Shown one piece after another: positions 36,701 to 47,900 of a stretch of 64,000 nt of DNA. The stretch's first letter is position 1. Each line of letters begins with the position of its first letter. Made by a program: the position numbers and the translations under genes. The notes beneath the pieces were generated by a model. The model searched no databases. It saw only the letters and a list, made by a program, of their open reading frames with translations, and was not told where the DNA came from. Source of the stretch: Cliona cf. orientalis (lineage: Eukaryota > Porifera > Demospongiae > Clionaida > Clionaidae); contig OZ005689.1 in the NCBI GenBank assembly GCA_963930775.1, positions 7,479,569 to 7,543,568 on the forward strand. The letters run 5' to 3'.

Positions 36701-38201
36701 AATGAGAGAGTGAGGTGCAATGAAATAATGATTACTCATAACGAGATACATTAATTTTAATGGTAGGTCTAGTTTAGCAGCTTGGGCAAGTTAATGAGCC
36801 TTTTGCTCTTTAATATTGTATTTTCCCTTGCACTTGTACAATATTATCACACAGAATTTAAAAGATTTGAAACTAGCACTTGGCGTAGCAGTATTGGTGT
36901 TGATTGACGTCCTTATCCTACTGATATACACTATTGTGGAAGGCCTGAAGGGAAGTTTGAAAGCCACACTCGTGCAAAATGAAGAAAACTCCTCATCTGA
37001 AATTGGCGTGAGTAGCTATCAACCGATTCTGATGTAGACAGTTTAATGCCTATAGCTATAGTGTATCTGGATCAGTGATAGCAGTACATGTTACAGTCAT
37101 TGTGGTATTAAGACTAGTTTATTGTACATTGCAGTTATGTAAACAAGTTGTATGTGGCTGTTTTGTAACAACTAAGATTTAATAATTATTTATTCTACTC
37201 TGTAGGCTCGAGGCATAATCCACTTGCATAAATTCTACGCTTGTGACTCCATGAATCGTGACATAACTCAAGGAATTCTTCTAGGGTATAAGACAATCCT
37301 GCAGATTGTTGCGTTTGCCTTGACATTCTCCATCCAGAAGGTGAAGCTGAAGGGACTAAATGATGCCAAATATATTGCAGTGGCAGTCTATATCACCAAT
37401 TCCGTAATGGCTATAGATTTTGTCACCTTTTATTTGCTTAAGGGATTTCTGAATCTCTATGCTGCACTGTTCTCTCTCAGTACCCTGTTTGGAACAACAG
37501 CTATTCTGGCTCTAATATTTATACCCAAGGTATTTTTGACAATATTATGTTAGTTATGCAACCTGTTAACAGAAGATTCTCAAGTTTTCAACATATTTTA
37601 TAATCCTTTTACCAATCCATAGATTCTTGAGTGAATCGTTAACTGCAATGTTAGTTGATCCTAAATACAGGGTTTAAATTACTGACTAAGATTAGAAAAA
37701 TTAACAAGACTAAGTCAATATGCTGCAAATTCTCACTCAAATCGCCAGTGAATATTAATGCCCTGAGAAGCTATATATCCGGACTTTTTTAAATTCTAGA
37801 TGATAGGACTGTATCGAGATCCGCATGGCAAGACACTCTTCAAGGGGCACACCATTGGATCGTCTTCAAATGGCTCTCCCTCTGCCTCTCGAGGAACCTC
37901 TTTAAGGAATCACCACATGGAACAAATTGAAAATCTTCGCAGAAGAATCAGAGAATTGGAATCATTTATAAATCAGCCGCAGCAAACTTCAATTGAGTCA
38001 TCCCACGAAAAAGAATTCCAAGTGGAATCATGCTTCACACACCAGGATAAGGACACAAGTGACAAGCTTAGTGAACGTGAATACTCTCCTAGAGAGGAAC
38101 CCATCGCCAATGATGATGTGGAGTCAATAGAAAAGCCCCCACCCAGAGATGAAGGTGGCTTGGAACAAGGAATAATAGCAGCAGCTGTCAAGAAAAATTA
38201 G
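30776..38201 (+). CDS. GABA-B-receptor-like class C GPCR, copy 3
   Basis: Sixteen exons: 30776-31090, 31388-31531, 31748-31918, 32378-32488, 32805-32870, 33295-33516, 33827-33974, 34128-34291, 34355-34475, 35394-35483, 35569-35713, 35770-35896, 36245-36352, 36855-37007, 37206-37529, 37800-38201. Joined length is 2811 nt, 936 residues plus stop, with no break. The N-terminal exon differs from copy 2 at only a few residues. The flytrap domain, TM1 (TALVFILTAAGATFATICMI), TM3 (SLCYGTIIAKLFRVFYI) and TM7 (STLFGTTAILALIFIPK) are all clear. The tail is about 17 residues longer than in copy 2 and keeps the coiled coil. Introns 3, 9 and 13 contain insertions absent from copy 2. Copies 2 and 3 come from a duplication of about 8.5 kb including upstream DNA. 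Expression and ligand are unknown. Confidence 0.88.
32016..32213. mobile_element. 198-bp insertion in intron 3 of GPCR copy 3, with AAT duplication
   Basis: Copy 2 reads GATCAATGTACCAGCTTC at the same point. Copy 3 reads GTCAAT, then 198 bases, then AATGTACCAGCTTC. The insert is flanked by AAT on both sides. Its ends show weak inverted similarity (ATCAGGGGAGGCGG against CAGCCGTCTCTG). It contains two C-rich tracts, one of 22 uninterrupted C (32165-32186). Confidence 0.65.
34490..35380. repeat. Cluster of inserted elements and palindromes in intron 9 of GPCR copy 3
   Basis: This intron is 918 bases, against about 200 in copies 1 and 2. The extra DNA includes a hairpin at about 34665-34725 (AGTCTGGCGTAGCC against GGCTATGCCAGACT). 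A nearly perfect palindrome lies at about 34931-34984, with arms TATTGAACTAGATACATACT and its complement. A GGAC-type microsatellite lies at 35270-35320. Outer ends AACCCTCACCGC (about 34854) and GCGGCGAGGGTT (about 35361) form an inverted pair, suggesting one 0.5-kb element from 34854 to 35373. Confidence 0.6.
36363..36588. mobile_element. 226-bp MITE with TA target duplication in intron 13 of GPCR copy 3
   Basis: Inverted ends CCTTAAGGACACTTTTGTTT and, complementing on the right, CCTTAGGGCTACGATTGTTT, both continuing into GCAGG. TA precedes and follows. Copy 2 has the empty site GGTTTATTGAATG. The TA target is the mark of Tc1/mariner-like transposition. No coding sequence. Confidence 0.75.
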
Positions 38202-39138
38202 TGACGTAACGTGAATTCTGACATTAGTTGTGACACTATGTAATAATATTATTAATTTTGTATGCACTGTCAGAAAATTTAGCTATAGAGTGTATCATAA
38301 GATAATTAAGAGACTTAATAAACAGCTTAGTACATAATATAACATCTATACTAGCTACTTTTGGCTACTTTTTGGCTTGACATGTATATAAACATTAAAT
38401 TTTATAGGACTGTATCAATATGACACGTACGGTTCAAGGGATGAACCATCGTAGGTGTTCTCTTAAGCTTCAACTGGCTCCCTTCCTCTGGGCAGTGTAT
38501 CGTAAAAAATCTAGTTATAATATAATGATACATGCATTAGGGTCTGAGAGCTGGAATCCATTAAAGACAGAGTCAAATCGAGGCTATCACTCAGAGCTTC
38601 ACACATGCAGCAAGGATCAAGAGAGAAAGTTCAAGGATGTAACCCGTGATGGTGCAGAGCCTACACCACGTGGACAAAGGGAGAAAGTTTGCACAGATCC
38701 TGATAATGAATTATTTCTGGGAGAAGGTAAGGAATGGAGCAGTTAGAAAATTAAGGTACAGATTTCAAGATAGATGACTAAAATGCTGGTGGTAGTTACC
38801 AACAAACATGCAGCACACACTGAGCAGTGCAGTATATTAAGCAAGAGAGAAAGCTGTAACATCAATTTGTCATACTTTGTGCTATATGGTATTATTATTG
38901 TTGCTCTGTGATATGCATACGCAGAATTAATGTGCACACCATATTATTATAATAATAAACAACAGTCTAATTTTGTCCTCAGTCAAGATAAATAGCTATC
39001 TGTGCAAACTGTCGTTTGTGAACCTGAATCGACAAAACATTGTAGCTATGTTATTGTAATTTTCCAGGAAATGCACCTGTTCAATTAAGTTATCATGGCC
39101 ATACAAGCAGATCGACACTGTTTAAGTTTGTGTCAACA
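38202..39138. other. Intergenic region after GPCR copy 3, with a last-exon relic
   Basis: At 38407-38560 the sequence ATAGGACTGTATCAATATGA, followed by GGTTCAAGGGATGAACCAT, resembles the beginning of GPCR exon 16 and matches the relic at 20410-20545 more closely. An open stretch of 108 codons here (38420-38743) starts in a different frame from the GPCR and has no recognisable domain. The rest is AT-rich and featureless up to the 3' end of the minus-strand receptor. Confidence 0.4.
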
Positions 39139-40503
39139 TTAAACAGTTAACGTTGGTTTTCCGCTGTTAGTAGTATTATCTGCTATAGCATACACTGGAG
39201 CCTCTGGTTTACCAATAGGGAATTCATAAGGAACTGGACATTCTGTTGATTCATAGTTTTCTCGACCTCCTCCCCCACCTCGAGCTCGTCCAGATCTAGC
39301 CAGTTTGTCGGGATCCTCATACTCTCCACTTACATCTCCCAAACCCTCCAGCTTCACCTGACCGTAGGCCATGTTTGCTGACACAGCAAAATCACTCTTG
39401 TCTGATTTATTCCGCCTATGGAGTGCATTGAATGTTCACCATAATAATGAATCAACTCGTATAGCTAACAGTTGTTTTTGTATAGTAGCTATATACCTAC
39501 CAGCAGATTATTGTGACAATGATAGCAATGAGTCCCTCCCCAAGAATAAGCCCACCAACAGCAATACCAACATCAAAGGAGCATGTGCATGATGATTCTG
39601 ATGATAATTGTTCACCTATAACGATCATTATTATAACATGTCAATGTGATCCCTTTTAAATCTGCCATTATCACAGTTGCTGTGATCAGTTCACTATAGG
39701 CAACCGAGTCACAAAATTGGTTTCCAACTCACCAATATTAGCACAGACACTCTGCGTCACGGCAGTAGCATCAGGTACTTCACAACAGAACAATCCAGCA
39801 GTGGCAGTACCAGAAGAAGTGATGGAGACACCAGCGATAGTATCCATAGGAGGCCCTGAAGGTGGAGGTGTATACGTAGCTGGTGGCAGATCCACTAGAT
39901 ATGGAGATAGTATAGTAACGGTAGCTAATCAGTACGTGTCCAGAGTTCTGAACTTCATGATAGTGACATGCACTCACCAATATTCACATACAGAGTCACT
40001 GTGATACCTTCAGCGTTGGGTACCTCACAGCGAAAAAGACCTCTCCCTGGTGGATTACCAACACGATTCAAACGCACTAATCTAGTATCTCTGTTTCTGT
40101 AAAAGATATCTGATTCTCCATATTGAGTTCCTAGAATTGGTACTAGGTTTCCATTAGGGAAATACCACTCTCCCTGACCACCAGCATTAGGATTGTCACT
40201 TGCTCTGCAACAATCACTTTTGTCAGTGATGCAAAGTAGACCACCATCATCTATTCCAGTCACACCAAAACCACCTTCACTAATGTCAGTGACTAGGACA
40301 TTACTATTGTTGGTAATATTTACTCCATTGAGCGTGAGGGTCACTCCTGACCATATAAAAACACAACTAATACACATAGGATCAGAAATGAATCACTCAC
40401 CTGATTGTCCATTGTTCACTGAAATGCTGGACGTTATGATCAGCAATATAGTAGCTAAGAATGAAACTCGCAGCTCCCAGCACAGATTTTCAACCATAGC
40501 CAT
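39139..40503 (-). CDS. Single-pass receptor with Ig-like modules and tyrosine-rich tail
   Basis: Five exons in transcript order: 40503-40401, 40346-39978, 39924-39733, 39615-39501, 39415-39139. Joined length is 1056 nt, 351 residues plus stop. Exon 1 gives a signal peptide (FLATILLIITSS). Exon 2 encodes a module with LLCITDKSDCC, a WYFPNG strand, FYRNRDTRLVRLN and GLFRCEVPNAEG, an Ig-like fold with sponge-type wording. Exon 3 adds a partial second module ending FCCEVPDATAVTQ. Exon 4 has one helix (VGGLILGEGLIAIIVTII) followed by WRNK. The tail carries YEDP, NYES, PYEFP and PVYAIA, candidate phosphotyrosine sites, but no kinase or phosphatase domain. It starts 1.46 kb from the divergent CAP gene. 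It might act as a decoy, adhesion or adaptor-coupled receptor; that is inference. A broken copy lies at 57852-58010. Confidence 0.75.
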
Positions 40504-41960
40504 GATTTAGTGGATACTGCATGGTATCATCGTCATAATAGCACATACGAGGGTATACATACACAACGTCGTTTATATTGTAGCCCGCAGATTAGTAATT
40601 GCGCATGCGCATCACTAACGACTTTTGCCACACCCACATTTATTATCAGCCCACGTGGATGCCCAGGGACGGTTCATCCATGATCCAGGATCCACCAGGG
40701 CCTAGGGCCTCTCTGATCGACCAGATCACCTTGGCTATGTAGCTGAAGAATCATAATGTGAAGAATCTCTCAAGCCTGGCTGCTCTCCAGGTCAGTTGAT
40801 TAGCATAAATTACTCCAAGCCTCCCAGAATATTATGAGTCTATTAGCTCAATCATATCAAGTGGCTCTTCTTTGACCATGTGAGGAGATGTTGCCAATAG
40901 CAACAATAAGGAAGAGCCCTTTGACTAACTACGGGTGTAGGCAGCTCAGGGTCAGATAATATTGTTTCTATAATCACGTATAACCTTGCATAAGACCACA
41001 ATAATATTAATATGGGGTATTCATATCAGTAGCCTGGAAATGCTAGTACTTTGCTTAATTATTATATAATTATGTTTTGCATACTCGACCATTTCTCGTG
41101 AAAGCTCTGTTGATGCAATATACAATAGAATCTTAGTAGCAGAATTAAGAGGCACTACTGTAAAACTTATTCTTCACTTCCCTTTGAAGTTGGTTCAGTT
41201 TACAACACCCACTGGCTCAATTAGCTCGACAATTAACATACCGTATTACCTCTAATTTAACGGACACCAGAAAAATAATTATTTTGGCCAATGTCCGCTA
41301 TAATTAGAGCACACGAAAATAGTTGGCGTTCGAAGTGTCCGATGAATTAGAACACGCTTTCACGCATGCGCATTCGGTCAAATGGACGTGCGATCGAGCA
41401 GCTGCAGAGACTGAGTAAATGAGATGATACCTGGAGCTCCCTGTTCATGGTGGGAAAGAGAACAACTCGCCTCTTTCATACACTGATATGGGTATAGGTA
41501 GCGCGCTAGCCGAGCTGTCCGCATTAGAACAACGATGTCCGGATGATTAGAACAACAAAAATTCAAACTTCATTGACTGTCCGGTGTAATTAGAGGTAAA
41601 AAATTAATTCAAAATGGTGTCCGGATAATTAGAGATGTCCGTTAAATTAGAGACAATATGGTAGATAGTATTCGTTTAGAATGTGTACTGAACAGTTTCG
41701 ATAAGGAATGTTTGCTATGCATGTCCTATAGTGGTAGCTAACAACCTGTTACAAGCCGTTTGCTATTTAAGCTCGTTGTATTTGAGCAGAATGTTGACTG
41801 CAGTAGCTCGTGTCAGCAATTAAGGTACAACTTACATACAGCAGTTCAGATAGAAAGTGCATACAAAGTGAAATTTCTAATATTGCAAGACATTTCCCAT
41901 TTAGTCAGTAGCTCGAGTGTGTTAACTTTAGAGGACGAAATCTCGGGCAGTTCAGCTACG
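40504..41960. other. Shared upstream region between the receptor and the CAP gene
   Basis: This stretch separates two head-to-head genes and is repeated at 58011-59070 in the second unit, apart from a 421-bp insertion. It includes a GCGCATGCGC palindrome near 40602 (also present in the second copy near 58116) and an inverted pair GAAGAGCC / GGCTCTTC at 40862-40920. The GCGCATGCGC word is NRF1-like in animals, which would fit a bidirectional promoter, but this is only suggestive. Confidence 0.4.
41241..41661. mobile_element. 421-bp MITE (CCGTA family) with TA target duplication
   Basis: The paralogous region reads TTAACATAGATAGTATTCG (58757-58775). Here the same site is split after AACATA by 421 bases, and TA repeats before GATAGTATTCG. 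The ends include CCGTATTACCTCTAATTTAA on the left and TTAAATTAGAGACAATATGG on the right, inverted. Internal words GTGTCCG...AATTAGA occur several times in both orientations. Confidence 0.85.
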
Positions 41961-44900
41961 ATGACGGTTTCGGCAATTTTGCTTCTTTTTCTCTCTGTCT
42001 ATCAGAGTCATGCACAACTTTCTGCAGTTAACCGGAATGAGATACTACGTGCTCACAATCATGTCCGCAGTCTGGTGTCACCCTCTGCTACTGACATGAG
42101 ACGACTGGTAAATACGAGTAAATGTGAAGGATAGGAAACGAGTGTGTGCATGTGAGTGCATGATAACTGCATCAAAACTCTTAGCATCTGGTAGTTAGTA
42201 AAGGCCAAACTTATAACATTGCTAATATTAACAGTAATAGTGATTTATGATGTTCATGTGTAATAGCAGCAGATGAGATTATACTCTTAGATTGTCAATC
42301 ATTGTTATCACTCAAGTCAGTGATATCTGTACCATGCATTGTCTATTGCAGGTCTATAGTGAAGAGCTGGAAGGCATTGCTCAAGAATTCGCCGAGAGAT
42401 GCATCTTTGACCACAGTGACAGAGAGGAGAGGAACTCTAAATCTCCCATGTTCACTCAAGTTGGTGAAAATATCTACGTTGGAGCCGGTCTACCTGTGAA
42501 CTACACTGATATCATTGCTCGACGGTGGGGTTTCAATGAGGCAGTGGATTACAACTACCAGTCCAATAGCTGCAATCCTGGAAGGATATGTGGACACTAT
42601 ACACAGGTACGTACATGTAGATTCATAAGGGACCTCTGCTAGTGCCGTTTTAGTGTAATGAGCAATCTGCATAATATTATTCAGGTTTCGCAGTTCTTAG
42701 ATATTGCCATACATTTTGAAGTGGTACACATAATAATATTAGCTACATGCTCCTGAGATTTAACCTTTCATTCTGACTAGGTCATGTACTAAAACTGTTT
42801 TATTATGATTTAAAGATAACAGTTGAAAAGTAGACCTGCAGGGTCCCACAAGCTGAACCAGTATTAGTGCTATTGTTAGTGATTGTATTCCATATAAGGG
42901 AAGTTGACTTTAGTTACCATTGTGCCGGTTGCAAAAAATAATCTACACCAATGATATGATGGAGTATAATATTATATTATACTAGGCTCAATATCATTGG
43001 TGATTTAGCCAGGGCCTCTAATGATAGTATTGCCAAGAGCAATGATGGATTGATTTAGTTACAAACTCTTAGCATTAATAGTATACCGTAAACTCTGGTT
43101 ATTAAGCGCACCCCGCTATTAAGCGCACATTTATTAAGCGCATGCTCTCTTCTCGTAACAAGCTATTGTTTATTAAGCTCATGTGCTTAATAGGCGTGGT
43201 AATGCGTGGTGTTCTATGAACCTGACCTTGTCCGGCTGGAAAGTATGTGGAGTCCAGACATCTTCGGAGAAATGATGACCATATCATGCAAGAAGATCGA
43301 GTTTCAGACAAATCGCCAGCACTGGTCGTCTTGAGTGGCAGCTGTAAACGCTAAAGCGCTCGATTGATCGAGCCAGCTAGCACTAGCGCGAGCGGGCCTT
43401 GCATCCATCACGTGCCCAAATGTTTGTGGGCGTGGTTATGTGCCATATAAGCGCATATCCTTTATTAAGTGCATGCTGTCGTTCCGTTTACCGCTATAAG
43501 CGCATGCACTTATTAACCAGATTATACGGTAGGATGGGATGTATTTTTAACTTTCATTGATAATGCTTCATCGGTCATTAATTTTAGCAATTTCCTGTTG
43601 ATCGGCAGATCAGAACACTAAGGTGAATATGCGAAACAGTCCCACTATGTTAATATAATTATATCCATCATATCATAACTATTTTTTCTCTAATGTAGGA
43701 TCGGAACTATAATATGCATGATTGATGATTTCAAATAATTATTGCATACCCTTATCTAGTTGCCAATGATTTGGTTGACTGTGATATCTCATTTCAGATT
43801 GTGTGGGCTGATACTACTCACGTTGGCTGTGGAATAGCTAGGTGTTCCTCGGTCGTCGGTCTCAACTTACCCCAAGGACTTGCAGCTGACCTGGTCTTTT
43901 GCAACTATGGACCAGCGTAAGAGAAACTTTAATGTGCTATGATGTATCTTCCATTTTATTATTAAGGGGGGACACTCTTTCCTCAGGGGAAAGGAGTCCT
44001 CCCTAATTCTGCTATTTCTATGAATTAGCAAATTCTATTTGCTTTATTCAGTTACTGTAGCTAATATGTAATTACTGCCGTCCCTCGTACCCCTGTCTAT
44101 GAAGCGTTAGCAACTGAAATATTATGGTGTATAAAATGAGTGGTAGCATAGCTGGTGGATTAATTAGTGGTGGGTGGTTTCCTAGCCTTGTGATCAGTAT
44201 AGTAGACTGAGTGACTGAATTTGCTGTGACTGCCTAACTGAACATGCTACTGAGCGACATTGCAATGGCATTACATAAATATTTGTGGTTAAGTTTATAA
44301 CACATTTCACTTGTGAAAATAGCTACTTAACATTTTGGTTTCATGTTTCAGTGGGAATGTTATAGGAAGACAGCCCTATGAATCCGGTACATCTTGTAGT
44401 GCCTGTCCATCCAATCTACCAGAGTGTCGAGAGAATCTCTGCAGCCCCGGACAAGCTCCTCCCACTACAACCACTGGAGCCCCTCCCCCACTCCCTCCCA
44501 GTGGAGGACAGCTCTCTGCAATGAACAGGGAGGAGATTCTGCGTGCTCACAATCATGTCCGCAGTCTAGTGTCACCCTCTGCTACTAATATGAGACGACT
44601 GGTAAGTAGCATTCTTTATAGAGTCCAGCATAATTTATTATGTGTAAAAGGTTTGTGGGTCTCTCTCTCACTGAATGGGATGTAGTTATGATAACATTAA
44701 AATGTGCCATTCTGTCACATATTATCGGACACTTTTTGAAGTATCCATTTTTATATACAGGTATACAATGAAGAGCTGGAAGTCATTGCTCAAGAATTCG
44801 CTGAGAGATGCATCTTTGACCACAGTGACAGAGACGAGAGGAACTCTAAATCTCCCATGTTCACTCAAGTTGGTGAAAATATCTACGTTGGAGCTGGTCT

Positions 44901-47900
44901 ACCTGTGAACTACACTGATATCATTGCTCGACGGTGGGGTTTCAATGAGGCAGTGGATTACAACTACCAGTTTAATACCTGCAATCCTGGAAAGATGTGT
45001 GGACACTATACACAGGTAGATTCATGTAGATTTATAAGGTACCTCTGCTAGTGCCATTTTAGTTTTAGCATACATAATAATATGTAATGAGCAATCTGCA
45101 TAATATTGCTCGGGTTTCGTAGTTCTTAGATACTGCCATGCGTTTTGAAGTGGTACACATAATAATATTAGCTACATACTCCTGAACTTTAACCTTGACT
45201 AGGTCATGTACTGAAAACTATTTATTACAAAAAGTAGACCAGGGTCCCATAAGCTGAGCCAGTATTAGATATGCTATTGCTATTGTTAGTGATTGTATTC
45301 CATATAAGGAAAGTTGACTACATTCCTTTCCATCCATTTGGTTACCATTGTACCGGTTGCAAAAAATAATATACACCAATGATATGATGGAGTATAATAA
45401 TAATATTATTATATTATACTCAATATCATTGGTGTAGGTTATTTAGCCAGGGCCTCCAATGATAGTATTACCAAGAGCAAAATTAATGTTGGTACTTTGA
45501 TGGAATGATTTATAGTTACAAACTTTTAGCATTTATAGTATAGGATGGGATGTATTTTTAACTTTCATCGATAATGCTTCATCGGTCATTAACTTTAGCA
45601 ATTTCCTGTTGACCGGCAGATCTAATTTACGAGAACACTAAGGTGAATATGTGAAACAGTCCCACTATGTTAATAATTATTATGATTATATCCATCATAT
45701 CGTAACTATTTTCTCTAATGTAGGATCGGAACTTTACGCATGGTTGATGATTTCAAATAATTATTGCATACCCTTATCTAATTGCCAATGATTTGGTTGA
45801 TTGTAATATCTCATTTCAGATCGTGTGGGCTGATACTACTCACGTTGGCTGTGGAATAGCTAGGTGTTCCTTGGTCGTCGGTCTCAACTTACCCCAAGGA
45901 CTTGCAGCTGACCTGGTCTTTTGCAACTATGGACCAGCGTAAGAGAAAATTTAATTTAATGTGCTATGATGTTTAATTATTAAGGGGGGATACTCTTTCC
46001 TCAGGGGAGAGGAGACTTTCCTAATTCTGCTGTTTCTATGGATTTTGAGCAGTTTCTATTTGCTTTAGTCTATGAAGCATTAGCAACTGAAATAATAGTG
46101 TATTAAATGAGTGGTAGCATAGCGGGTGGATTAATAATTATTAGTGGTGGGTGATTTACTTTGCTAGCCTTGTGATCAGTATAGTAGACTGAGTGACTGA
46201 ATTTGCTGTGACTACCTGACTGAGCATGCTACTGAGAGACATTGCAATGGCATTACATAATATTTGTGGTTAAGTTTTTGACACATTTCACTCATATTAA
46301 CATGTGAAAATAGCTACTTAACATTTTGGTTTTATGTTTCAGTGGGAATATTATAGGAAGACAGGCCTATGAATCCGGTACATCTTGTAGTGCCTGTCCG
46401 TCCGATCTACCAGAGTGTCAAGAGAATCTCTGCAGCCCCGGACAAGCTCCTCCCACTGCAACCACTGGAGCCCCTCCCACTCTCCCTCCCAGTGGAGGAC
46501 AGCTCTCTGCAATGAACAGGGAGGAGATTCTGCGTGCTCACAATCATGTCCGCAGTCTAGTGTCACCCTCTGCTACTAATATGAGACGACTGGTAAGTAG
46601 CATTCTTTGTAGAGTCCAGCATAATTAATTTTATTATTTGTGCGATGGTTACATGAAGGACTATATAAGAACCATTACATTGTGAGCTGATCTGTACAGA
46701 TCAGCTCAGCTGTGGGGAATTGTCCCAAAAGCTCAAAAATGGACTATAATATTAACCGTACATTGTACTCTATCAACTTGTCATAAAAATTAATGTGAAA
46801 TTTCTACTGTTCAAGAAAAGGTTTGTGGGTCTCTCTCTCACTGAATGGGATATAGTTATGATTAAACTCTCAATATTAAAATGTGCCATTCTGTCGCATA
46901 TTATTGGACTCTTTTTGAAGTATCCATTTTTATATACAGGTATACAATGAAGAGCTGGAAGTCATTGCTCAAGAATTCGCTGAGAGATGCATCTTTGACC
47001 ACAGTGACAGAGACGAGAGAAACTCTAAATCTCCCTCGTTTGCTCAAGTTGGTGAAAATATCTACGTTGGAGCTGGTCTACCTGTGAACTACACTGATAT
47101 CATTGCTCAACGGTGGGGTTTCGATGAGGCAGTGGATTACAACTACCAGTCTAATAGCTGTACTCCTGGAAAGATGTGTGGACACTATACACAGGTAATG
47201 GACAATTCAAATGTATACCTCAACGATAATTTCATGTAGAATAATCAATTTGATCCTATGATGTAGTTGAAGACTCTTTCAATGTCTTCAGCTGCAGCAG
47301 CTTGTGCACTTTCATAAGTTTAGAATCTGATGTGCACTGGAAGTGGGACATGAGGATTATACAAGTGTACACTCTTGCTCCCCTTCCTTTGAATGTAAAA
47401 GCTTTAGTGAGTACGTGCAAAGAGTGTAGATAACTCCATTCCATAAGCCAAGCACCTTGGATGGTCCTCTTTAACCATGCAGAGTGCCATCAAAGGGATC
47501 CATTATTATATTTTATTGGCTAGACAAAGCCATTAGCAAAATTGCCCCAAATAGCCACTAAATTTGGAAATATGTCAAGTCTAAGTGCATGTTAGTCTTC
47601 TAATGCACTTTACAAGTCTAACATTTTAACACATATGTACATGTAATATACGTACCAGTAAGCAGTTTAAAACTCATCCTATCCTATTAGTACCAGTTAC
47701 CGGCTATAAAAAAAAATCAATTACTGGAGTAATTATCATGTGCCATTTCAGATCGTGTGGGCTGATACTACTCATGTTGGCTGTGGAATAGCTAGGTGTT
47801 CCTCGGTCTTCTTACCCCCAGGACTAACATTTTACTTCTTCTTTTGCAATTATGGCCCTGCGTAAGTATTATTAGGCCACTCCAAATCAATTAGTTGTTT

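Noticed and set aside
38420..38746. A 108-codon gene downstream of GPCR copy 3
   Set aside because: Its beginning is the exon-16 relic in another frame, and no domain or signal peptide is seen.
41760..41960. An N-terminal extension of CAP gene 1 upstream of 41961
   Set aside because: The frame is open, but the signal peptide starts at 41961, and the extension would bury it; the second copy differs there by indels.
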